DNA from: a bacterium
GTDB lineage: Bacteria > Chloroflexota > Dormibacteria > UBA8260 > Bog-877
Length of the DNA stretch: 11,735 nucleotides
Direction: 5' to 3'
Assembly: GCA_021817025.1 (NCBI GenBank)
Contig: JAKAWF010000090.1
Span: forward strand, 1-11,735
Shown here: positions 6,906 to 11,735 of the stretch, piece by piece
Layout of the letters: each line of letters begins with the position of its first letter
How positions within the stretch are numbered: position 1 is the stretch's first letter
Made by a program: the position numbers and the translations under genes
The notes under the pieces: generated by a model
The model's input: only the letters and a program-made list of their open reading frames with translations
Database searches by the model: none
Told to the model about the DNA's origin: nothing

Positions 6906-8306
6906 TCAGTTGGGCCGGAGCTGCTCGCGCAGCCGGGATATGTCCTCGGCGACCCGGGGGTCCTCCTTGGCGTCGTTGGAGATCTTTTCGTAGGAGTGGA
7001 GCACGGTGGTGTGGTCGCGGCCCCCGAAGACCAGGCCGATCGCGGGCAGGCTCATCGCGATCTCGTCGCGGATCAAGTACATGGCCACCTGGCGGGGGAA
7101 CACGATGTGCTTGTCGCGCCGCTTGCTGGTCATCTCCTTGACCGTGATGCCGTAGTAGTCGGCCACCAGCGCCTGGACCGCCTCCACCGAAAGGGGCCTC
7201 GAGTCCGCGGTCGGGATGATGTCTCGGAGCATCTCCGACACTTCCGGCAGCGAGGGGCTGCCGCTCCCCGTGATGGAGGCGTGGGCGAGGACCCTGGTCA
7301 GGGCGCCCTCCAACTCCCGGATGTTCTTCTTGATGTTGTGGGCGATGAAGGAGAGCACGTCCTCTCCCACCCAGCCCTGGGAGGGGCCCAGCTTGCTGCG
7401 CAGGATGGCCAGCCTGGTCTCGAAGTCAGGGGGCTGGATGTCCGCCATCAGGCCGCCCTCGAATCGGGTTCGGAGGCGGTCCTCCAGGGTGGGGATCTCG
7501 CGGGGAGGGCGATCGCTGGTGATGACGATCTGGCGGTTTACCTCCTGGAGCGCGTTGAAGGTGTGGAAGAACTCCTCCTGGGTGCGGTCCTTGCCGGCCA
7601 GGAACTGGATGTCGTCGACCAGCAGCACGTCGACGGTCCGGTAGCGGGTCCGGAACTCCGCCATCCGGTTCTCCTGGATCGAGGTGATCATCTGGTTCAT
7701 GAAGCTCTCAGAGGTCACGTAGGCGACGCGCTGGCGGTGGCTCTGCCAGACGGCGTGCCCGACGGCATGCATCAGATGGGTCTTGCCGAGGCCCACTCCC
7801 CCATACAGGAAGAGGGGATTGTAGGCGCGGCTCGGGGAGTCGGCCACCGCGCGACAGGCGGCCTGGGCGAAGCGCGAGCTGTTGCCCACCACGAAGGCGG
7901 AGAAGGTGTAGCGCGGATTGAGCCCGGGGACGGTCTCGGCGATGCTCTCGGCCGGACTCTCGGTGGCCCAGCCCGTGCCCGCGCCGCTCAACTGGACCAA
8001 CGGAGCTCCATCGCCGGCGGCGGCCTGGACCGCGAACTCCACCTCCACGTCCCGGTTGAGCAAGGCGGAGAGGGTCTCCCTGATCACCGCGGCATAGCGG
8101 TCGCTGACCCAATCCCTGGCCAGCGGGGTGGGGACTGTGATCACGGCCCGGGAGCCGTCCTCGTCAAAGGTCAGCAGGCGGGCGTTCTTCAGCCAGGCCT
8201 CATAGCCGGGCCGACTCACCTGGAAACGCAACTCCTCTTGCGCCGCCGTCCAGAGCTGGTCGGGGGAGAGGCTCAACAGAGCCCCGGCGGGGAGGCCAAA
8301 GCACAC
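6906..8306 (-). CDS. dnaA: Chromosomal replication initiator protein DnaA
   Basis: DnaA is the AAA+ initiator that binds DnaA boxes, melts the origin and recruits the helicase; it also regulates its own gene. All four domains are visible in 466 residues: domain I with LWTAAQEEL (18-26), a short linker domain II (about 95-125), the AAA+ domain with Walker [10 protein letters not shown] (169-177) and Walker [14 protein letters not shown] (227-239), and the DNA-binding domain IV with signature [15 protein letters not shown] (428-442). The short linker is notable. The start is uncertain: GTG at 8306 is the longest, but a TTG at 8276 gives MSLSPDQLW, closer to usual DnaA starts; neither has a clear ribosome binding site. 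The upstream DnaA-box-like sites (8318-8381) suggest autoregulation. Confidence 0.98.
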   Translation of the reverse strand: MCFGLPAGALLSLSPDQLWTAAQEELRFQVSRPGYEAWLKNARLLTFDEDGSRAVITVPTPLARDWVSDRYAAVIRETLSALLNRDVEVEFAVQAAAGDGAPLVQLSGAGTGWATESPAESIAETVPGLNPRYTFSAFVVGNSSRFAQAACRAVADSPSRAYNPLFLYGGVGLGKTHLMHAVGHAVWQSHRQRVAYVTSESFMNQMITSIQENRMAEFRTRYRTVDVLLVDDIQFLAGKDRTQEEFFHTFNALQEVNRQIVITSDRPPREIPTLEDRLRTRFEGGLMADIQPPDFETRLAILRSKLGPSQGWVGEDVLSFIAHNIKKNIRELEGALTRVLAHASITGSGSPSLPEVSEMLRDIIPTADSRPLSVEAVQALVADYYGITVKEMTSKRRDKHIVFPRQVAMYLIRDEIAMSLPAIGLVFGGRDHTTVLHSYEKISNDAKEDPRVAEDISRLREQLRPN

Positions 8307-8317
8307 AGAACCAAGCG

Positions 8318-8381
8318 CAATTCACACCTTGTACACAGCAGTGGAAAACTCACGTGAGGGAGAGATGCACCCTGTGGAAAT
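8318..8381. promoter_or_regulatory. Phased cluster of DnaA-box-like sites upstream of dnaA
   Basis: Four nonamers resemble the DnaA box: CAATTCACA (8318-8326, plus, 6/9, weak), TTGTACACA (8329-8337, plus, 8/9 to TTGTCCACA), TTTTCCACT (8348-8340, minus, 7/9) and ATTTCCACA (8381-8373, minus, 7/9). Their centres (8322, 8333, 8344, 8377) are 11, 11 and 33 bases apart, so all fall on the same face of the helix. They lie within 75 bases of the dnaA start, where DnaA could both initiate replication and repress its own gene. Confidence 0.6.
8349..8358. repeat. 10-bp perfect palindrome in the origin region
   Basis: CTCACGTGAG reads the same on both strands and abuts the third DnaA-box-like site (8340-8348). 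Such a dyad could bind a dimeric regulator of initiation or of dnaA. No known factor is assigned. Confidence 0.5.
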
Positions 8382-8425
8382 CGAAGCTTGGACCGGGTCG
8401 GGCCCACCCCCGCTGTCGCGCCTGG

Positions 8426-8454
8426 ATGGTAGCACCGCCGCCGCCGCGCCGCAA
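8426..8454 (-). promoter_or_regulatory. Possible dnaA promoter
   Basis: On the minus strand TTGCGG (8454-8449) is followed after 17 bases by TACCAT (8431-8426), the latter preceded by TGC as in an extended -10 element. Transcription would start near 8419 and read through the DnaA-box cluster before dnaA. The match is modest (3/6 and 4/6). Confidence 0.3.
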
Positions 8455-8592
8455 TGGTCAAAGGGCTGGCGCGAGCCGCCCCGCCCACCCTCGCCCGACC
8501 CGGGAGGGCCGAATGGAGGGGGATTCCCAAGGGGGACGGGCCCGGCCCGCGGACTCGGGCGGCTCCGGGGGAAGGGGCCGACCCGGCGTGTC

Positions 8593-8601
8593 TGGTATCC
8601 T
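8593..8601 (+). promoter_or_regulatory. Possible extended -10 element for the rpmH operon
   Basis: TGGTATCCT fits an extended -10 (TGn followed by TAnnnT) about 56 bases before the rpmH ATG. No -35 match is visible at the proper spacing, so this rests on the -10 alone. Confidence 0.25.
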
Positions 8602-8656
8602 CATGGCCGGTCGGGTAGCTATTTAGTGATGCCCTGCGCCGGCAAGCCTCCAGGCG

Positions 8657-8839
8657 ATGAGGCTCACCGTCGGCTGGCAGAGGAGATCGGTCATCAAGCG
8701 AACCTTTCAACCCAAGAAGCGCTACCGGATGAAGACGCACGGGTTTCGGGCCCGGATGTCGAGCCCGGGCGGCATCCGTGTACTCAAGCGGAGGCGCCTC
8801 AAGGGCCGCTGGCGTTTGACGCCCGCACCGGTGCGGTGA
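8657..8839 (+). CDS. rpmH: 50S ribosomal protein bL34
   Basis: bL34 is a small, very basic protein of the large ribosomal subunit. The family core is clear: [20 protein letters not shown] (residues 14-33 from the ATG) followed by [18 protein letters not shown] (34-51). The only standard start is the ATG at 8657, which adds 12 residues ([12 protein letters not shown]) not typical of bL34 and has no proper ribosome binding site. A strong AGGAG (8681-8685) lies 7 bases before an ATC at 8693, exactly where the family's MKRTFQP start should be, so the real start may be ATC (48 residues). The TGA at 8837-8839 overlaps the rnpA GTG as GTGA, so the two genes are probably translationally coupled. Confidence 0.93.
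   Translation: MRLTVGWQRRSVIKRTFQPKKRYRMKTHGFRARMSSPGGIRVLKRRRLKGRWRLTPAPVR
8679..8695 (+). promoter_or_regulatory. Ribosome binding site pointing to an ATC start of rpmH
   Basis: AGAGGAGA (8679-8686) with its AGGAG core 7 bases before ATC (8693-8695) is the best ribosome binding site near rpmH. It lies inside the frame that begins at the upstream ATG. Confidence 0.5.
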
Positions 8840-9171
8840 ACAGCCGCTACCGGCTTCGCAACTCCGCCGACTTTGAACGGGTGCGGAGCGAGCGGAGAGG
8901 GGTTGTGGATCCTTTGCTCCGGCTTCAGGTCAGGCCCAACGACCTCGGCCATCCGCGGATGGGGATCTCGGTGTCGCGACGGCTGGGTGGGGCGGTGGAG
9001 CGAAACCTGATCCGCAGGCGTCTGCGGGCGGCGGCCGCCAGCGAAATGTGCTCCCTCGGGGCTTTCGATCTGGTCATGATCCCGTCCCCAGCCGCGGCCA
9101 GCAGTTCCTATCAGCAGTTGGCGGCGACGGTGAGTCGAACCCTCCAGAGAGCGGGTGTCCGCGTCCCTTGA
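8836..9171 (+). CDS. rnpA: Ribonuclease P protein component
   Basis: RnpA is the protein subunit that assists the RNase P RNA in maturing the 5' ends of tRNAs. The 111 residues starting at GTG 8836 match the family length. Motifs are the N-terminal [12 protein letters not shown] (5-16), [17 protein letters not shown] (41-57) and the RNR-type core [10 protein letters not shown] (55-64), then FDLVMIPSP (77-85). The start overlaps the rpmH stop as GTGA. The same frame stays open upstream through all of rpmH with no ATG, GTG or TTG until ATG 8629, which would give a 180-residue protein, so a Thermus-like extended form is possible but less likely. The stop overlaps the yidD start. Confidence 0.95.
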   Translation: MNSRYRLRNSADFERVRSERRGVVDPLLRLQVRPNDLGHPRMGISVSRRLGGAVERNLIRRRLRAAAASEMCSLGAFDLVMIPSPAAASSSYQQLAATVSRTLQRAGVRVP

Positions 9172-9410
9172 AGAAGCTCTCGCTCTGGCTGATCGCCTTC
9201 TATCAGGTCTCCCTCAGTCCCATCCTGGGGCTGGTCGGAGGCTGTCGCTACGAGCCCTCCTGCTCCCACTACACCTCCGAGGCGATTCAGCTCTACGGCT
9301 TCGGGCGGGGGTGGCGGATGGGCCTCCTGCGCATCCTCCGGTGCCACCCATTCCACGCGGGCGGGTATGACCCGGTGCCCTTGCCGGAGGAGCTGAAGCG
9401 TGGGCGTTGA
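9168..9410 (+). CDS. yidD: Membrane protein insertion efficiency factor YidD
   Basis: YidD is a small membrane-associated protein that assists insertion of inner-membrane proteins together with YidC. The 80 residues show an amphipathic N-terminus ([19 protein letters not shown], 2-20), the cysteine motif CRYEPSCSHYTSEAI (26-40) and the C-terminal RCHPFHAGGYDPVP (58-71), all diagnostic. The start is the TTG at 9168, overlapping the rnpA TGA as TTGA; a longer frame to 9048 would only run through rnpA. Its end overlaps yidC by 11 bases. Confidence 0.95.
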   Translation: MKKLSLWLIAFYQVSLSPILGLVGGCRYEPSCSHYTSEAIQLYGFGRGWRMGLLRILRCHPFHAGGYDPVPLPEELKRGR

Positions 9411-10473
9411 GCTGCTGGCCTTCGTAAACCCGCTCGCGCCGCCTCCGACCAACCCGTTCCTGGCGGTCTTCTTCTACCTCCTGCTGACGCCGATCGGGGT
9501 CGCGCTGCAGTTCTTCGACAAGATCTTCCAGAGCTTCGGGCCCACGGCCAGCATCGGAGCCTTCGGGGTCGCCATCATCGCCCTCACCTTGGTGATTCGG
9601 GGCCTGCTTTTCCCCCTCTTTCGCTGGCAGATCGCGACCCAGTGGCGGATCCAGGCCGAACAGCGCCGGGTCGGTCCCGAGCTGAAGGCCCTCCAGCAGA
9701 AGTACAAGAAGGACCGGCAGCGGCTCAACGAGGAGACGATGCTGCTCTACAAGCGCCACGGGGTCAATCCCCTGAGCCAGCTCTCGGGCTGCCTGCCCTT
9801 GCTGATCCAGATGCCCTTCATCTACGCCCTCTACGGGGCCATCCAGAAGCTCTCGGAGGGCCTCCACGGCCACGGCGGTTTCCTCTGGGTGTCCCAGCTC
9901 AGCGACATCGCCTTCAAGGTCAAGGGCGGCATTGTGGGCCACCCTCTGCTGCTGATCATCCCGATCCTGGCGGGAGTGTTCACCTTCATGCAGTCGAAGA
10001 TGATGATGCAGCCGGTCAGGCCGGACATGAGCGACTCGGAGAAGCAGATGTATCGGGTGATGGCCCAGACCACCTACCTGATGCCGGTCCTGATCGCCTT
10101 CTTCGCACTCAACTTCGCCCAGGGCATCGGGCTCTACTGGATCACCCAGAGCCTGGTGATGGTGCTGCAGGTGTTCAGCATGATGGGCTGGGGGGGGCTC
10201 AAGGTGCCGAGCTGGTTCCCGGGGGCGGGCTGGCATCCTGCCAACTCGCCGAGGGGGCTCATGGCCGCCGAGGGCGGGACCGCGGCGCTGGTGATCCCCG
10301 GCGGGCCCAGCCGGCGGGGCGGTGGGCCCGGGGACGAGCCCGGCGGTGCGTCGGTAGGCAGGCGCCCCAAGCGGCCGGCCCCAGGGGGGACGGGATCCGG
10401 CCAGCGCGAGCCGAACAGACCCGCCGCCAAGGCCGGTGGAGTCCGGCCCAAGCGTCGGGCCTCGGGTCGCTAG
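9400..10473 (+). CDS. yidC: Membrane protein insertase YidC (Oxa1 type)
   Basis: YidC inserts and folds membrane proteins alone or with SecYEG. The 357-residue protein lacks the large periplasmic domain of proteobacterial YidC and so resembles the Gram-positive/Oxa1 form. Hydrophobic segments lie at about 20-39, 52-73, 128-147, 178-197 and 224-260. Arg67 in LTLVIRGLLFPL sits where the essential positive residue of the hydrophilic groove is found. A charged cytoplasmic hairpin (82-122) follows. The tail from about 282 is rich in Gly, Pro and Arg, ends in RPKRRASGR, and probably helps ribosome binding. The N-terminus has no lipobox. The GTG start at 9400 has GGAGGAG (9386-9392) 7 bases upstream, inside the end of yidD. 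Confidence 0.97.
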   Translation: MGVELLAFVNPLAPPPTNPFLAVFFYLLLTPIGVALQFFDKIFQSFGPTASIGAFGVAIIALTLVIRGLLFPLFRWQIATQWRIQAEQRRVGPELKALQQKYKKDRQRLNEETMLLYKRHGVNPLSQLSGCLPLLIQMPFIYALYGAIQKLSEGLHGHGGFLWVSQLSDIAFKVKGGIVGHPLLLIIPILAGVFTFMQSKMMMQPVRPDMSDSEKQMYRVMAQTTYLMPVLIAFFALNFAQGIGLYWITQSLVMVLQVFSMMGWGGLKVPSWFPGAGWHPANSPRGLMAAEGGTAALVIPGGPSRRGGGPGDEPGGASVGRRPKRPAPGGTGSGQREPNRPAAKAGGVRPKRRASGR

Positions 10474-10484
10474 CGGGTGCCTCC

Positions 10485-10492
10485 GGAGGTGA
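10485..10492 (+). promoter_or_regulatory. Ribosome binding site deciding the jag start
   Basis: GGAGGTGA is a full-length match to the 16S anti-Shine-Dalgarno, 8 bases before GTG 10501. It argues against the earlier in-frame GTG codons at 10477 and 10489, the latter lying inside the site itself. Confidence 0.75.
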
Positions 10493-10500
10493 GCGAGGGT

Positions 10501-11196
10501 GTGTTCGAGGCCGTCGCCCCCACGGTGGAGGAGGCCGTCGCCATCGCCCTGGCCCAGGCTGGGCTGCACCGTGAAGAAGCGCTGGTCGACGTGCTCAGCC
10601 AGGGCGGCGGGGCCATCCCGGGAGAGCACATGAGCGCCGCGGAGGCACGAGTTAGGGTGAGTCCGGTCCCGCCCGAGGCGGGGGCGGCCCGGCGGCACCT
10701 GGAGGAACTGCTGGCCCGCATGGAGGTGGATGCCACCGTCAGCGTCGCCCGACCCCTCCAAGCCGGCCCCGGACCCGAGGACGGGGTGGCTCCGGTGACC
10801 TTGGAGGTCGAGGGGAGCGACCTCGGGGTCCTGATCGGGTGGCGGGGCGAGTCGCTGCGCGCCCTCCAGACGATCGTCAACCTGATGGGGGGTCAGCGGT
10901 CCCCAGGGGGTCCGCGGGTGATCGTCGATGTCGCCCACTATCGGGAGCGGCGGGAGCTGGCCGTGGCCCAGATGGCGCGCCGGGTGGCCGCCGATGTGGT
11001 CCGGACCGGGCGACCGGCGACGCTGGACCCGATGCCTCCGTATGAACGCCGAGCAGTGCACATCGCGCTGGCCGCCGAGCCCTTGGTCCTGACCGAGAGC
11101 AGCGGCCTGGACGAGGCCCGCAGGGTCACGATCCGTCCGGCAGGGGGGAGCGTTTCCAGGCCTGACCCGGGGCGGTCGCGGGCGGGCGCGAGCTGA
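10501..11196 (+). CDS. jag: Jag/KhpB-like RNA-binding protein (Jag-N, KH, R3H)
   Basis: Jag (KhpB, EloR) is a cytoplasmic RNA-binding protein encoded next to yidC in many Gram-positive bacteria and linked to cell elongation and post-transcriptional control. In 231 residues the order is a Jag-N domain (1-50, with TVEEAVAIALAQAGL at 8-22), a Pro/Ala-rich linker, a KH domain (about 97-175, GxxG loop GWRG at 113-116 inside GVLIGWRGESLRALQ) and an R3H domain (178-212, R183-x3-H187, then TESSGLDEARRVTI). The Trp in the GxxG loop is uncommon. A GTG at 10477 would add 8 residues, but the GGAGGTGA site favours 10501. It lies 27 bases after yidC. Confidence 0.94.
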   Translation: MFEAVAPTVEEAVAIALAQAGLHREEALVDVLSQGGGAIPGEHMSAAEARVRVSPVPPEAGAARRHLEELLARMEVDATVSVARPLQAGPGPEDGVAPVTLEVEGSDLGVLIGWRGESLRALQTIVNLMGGQRSPGGPRVIVDVAHYRERRELAVAQMARRVAADVVRTGRPATLDPMPPYERRAVHIALAAEPLVLTESSGLDEARRVTIRPAGGSVSRPDPGRSRAGAS

Positions 11197-11206
11197 GTCC
11201 CAGCTC
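11190..11206 (+). other. Hairpin over the jag stop codon
   Basis: GAGCTG (11190-11195) pairs with CAGCTC (11201-11206) around a 5-base loop that begins with the last base of the jag TGA. No T run follows, so it is not a classic terminator; it could limit read-through into the lipoprotein gene, or be chance. Confidence 0.3.
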
Positions 11207-11219
11207 TCCTCGGGGGGGA

Positions 11220-11735
11220 TTGGCTCGGGCGGGCGTGCTGGCGGCCGTCGGCTGCTCGGTCTCAGTGCTATTGGGTGGCTGCGGGACCGCTCCCGCGCAG
11301 TTGATCAGGGCCCCCCTGAACGACCTGGTCCTGACCGTCGCCGAGCTCCCCTATCCAGGCTTCGTGGTCGAGCATGGGTCCCCGTCGGCGGGCTACTACA
11401 GCAACCAGCGCGCCGCCGGCAAGAACACGGCTCTGCTTCGGAAGCTGGAGAAAGCCGGCCGACAGGGTGGCTACGAGGCCGACTTCAATCGCAGTGCCAG
11501 CCCGCAGCAGGCGGTGGGCCCGGTGGTGATCGAGAGCTCGGCCACGCGGTATCGAACGGCCTCCGGGGCCAAACAGGGCCTCAGCCTGGTGGCGCAGCAG
11601 GCGGTGGCCGCCGGGGGCACGGCGATCTCGACGGGGACGCTGGGAGACCAGGCCGTTGGCTTCATGCTGGTGCGCCAGTTCTCGGGGACGAGCTACGAGG
11701 CTTACATCGTCGCCTGGCGGCAGGCGAGATCGGAA
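11220..11735 (+). CDS. Predicted lipoprotein, unknown function (partial)
   Basis: The frame is open from a TTG at 11220 to the window edge (172 codons). It begins with a short signal peptide, hydrophobic from VLAAVG to VSVLL, ending in a lipobox-like LLGGC with the modifiable Cys at residue 21, so the product is probably anchored to the outer face of the membrane. The mature part contains LTVAELPYPGFVV, a GGYEADFNRS segment and a final YEAYIVAWRQAR stretch. This resembles a loose class of small secreted or lipid-anchored bacterial proteins with a 'GGYE...F' and 'W-R' pattern; I cannot name a function. The start could also be GTG 11235. It follows jag by 23 bases and may be the last gene of that operon. 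Confidence 0.7.
   Translation, partial: MARAGVLAAVGCSVSVLLGGCGTAPAQLIRAPLNDLVLTVAELPYPGFVVEHGSPSAGYYSNQRAAGKNTALLRKLEKAGRQGGYEADFNRSASPQQAVGPVVIESSATRYRTASGAKQGLSLVAQQAVAAGGTAISTGTLGDQAVGFMLVRQFSGTSYEAYIVAWRQARSE

Larger units (their letters stand above)
8307..8656. other. Putative replication origin (oriC) between dnaA and rpmH
   Basis: This 350-base gene-free stretch is where transcription diverges: replication genes leave on the minus strand and the rpmH block on the plus strand, each in the direction expected of a leading-strand gene if replication starts here. It holds DnaA-box-like sites at 8318-8381, a 10-bp palindrome at 8349-8358, and possible promoters for both sides. The dnaA-rpmH gap is a common oriC location. 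There is no long AT-rich unwinding element; the rest is very GC-rich with poly-GCC/CGG stretches (8433-8450), and only 8607-8630 is locally AT-richer. Confidence 0.65.

Noticed and set aside
6762..8357. 531-codon open frame on the plus strand
   Set aside because: Antisense to dnaA along its whole length, with composition expected from reverse-complemented coding DNA and no recognisable motif.
8329..8835. Upstream extension of the rnpA frame as a long fusion protein
   Set aside because: The first part crosses the origin region with low-complexity Pro/Gly/Arg content. Only the segment from ATG 8629 is worth considering, and the normal GTG at 8836 explains RnpA fully.
9214..11061. 615-codon open frame on the minus strand
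   Set aside because: It lies antisense to yidD, yidC and jag, which have clear family motifs. It is His/Arg/Pro-rich, low in hydrophobic cores and shows no family pattern; typical of GC-rich shadow frames.
1..11735. CRISPR arrays, insertion sequences, tRNA or rRNA genes
   Set aside because: I saw no regularly spaced direct repeats, transposase motifs, terminal inverted repeats flanking a gene, or tRNA cloverleaf/rRNA segments on either strand.

Overview
This is a GC-rich bacterial chromosomal window centred on the replication origin. Going left from about position 8300, dnaA, dnaN, recF and a DciA-type DUF721 gene all lie on the minus strand. Going right from about 8650, rpmH, rnpA, yidD, yidC and jag all lie on the plus strand. 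The strand switch at 8307-8656 carries phased DnaA-box-like sites and is the best candidate for oriC. YidC is the short, Oxa1-like form without a large periplasmic domain, and the window also holds an MshA-like glycosyltransferase. Both suggest a GC-rich, probably monoderm (Terrabacteria-type) lineage such as Dormibacterota, Chloroflexota or relatives. That placement is an impression from gene order and protein style, not a determination.

Layout. Positions 1-111 hold the tail of an unidentified plus-strand gene. Positions 154-2441 (minus) hold a two-gene operon: a PF13480-type acetyltransferase-like protein followed, with a 4-base GTGA overlap, by a GT4 glycosyltransferase resembling MshA. 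A 404-base divergent spacer follows, then a plus-strand glycosyltransferase of the MGDG synthase/GT28 type (2846-4000). It converges on the replication block across a compact GC hairpin. These three genes look like envelope glycolipid or glycan functions inserted where gyrB/gyrA often follow recF. The replication block on the minus strand (8306 to 4041) supplies initiator, sliding clamp, gap-repair protein and probable helicase loader. The ribosome/membrane-insertion block on the plus strand (8657-11196) is tightly packed with overlapping stop/start codons. The window ends inside a predicted lipoprotein gene.

Most of the gene content is a conserved origin neighbourhood, and I see no clearly new multi-gene system. 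The unusual points are at fine scale. DnaA-box-like sites upstream of dnaA have centres spaced 11, 11 and 33 bases. rpmH has its best ribosome binding site placed in front of an ATC codon. The rnpA reading frame stays open through all of rpmH, as in Thermus. Almost every gene starts with GTG or TTG.
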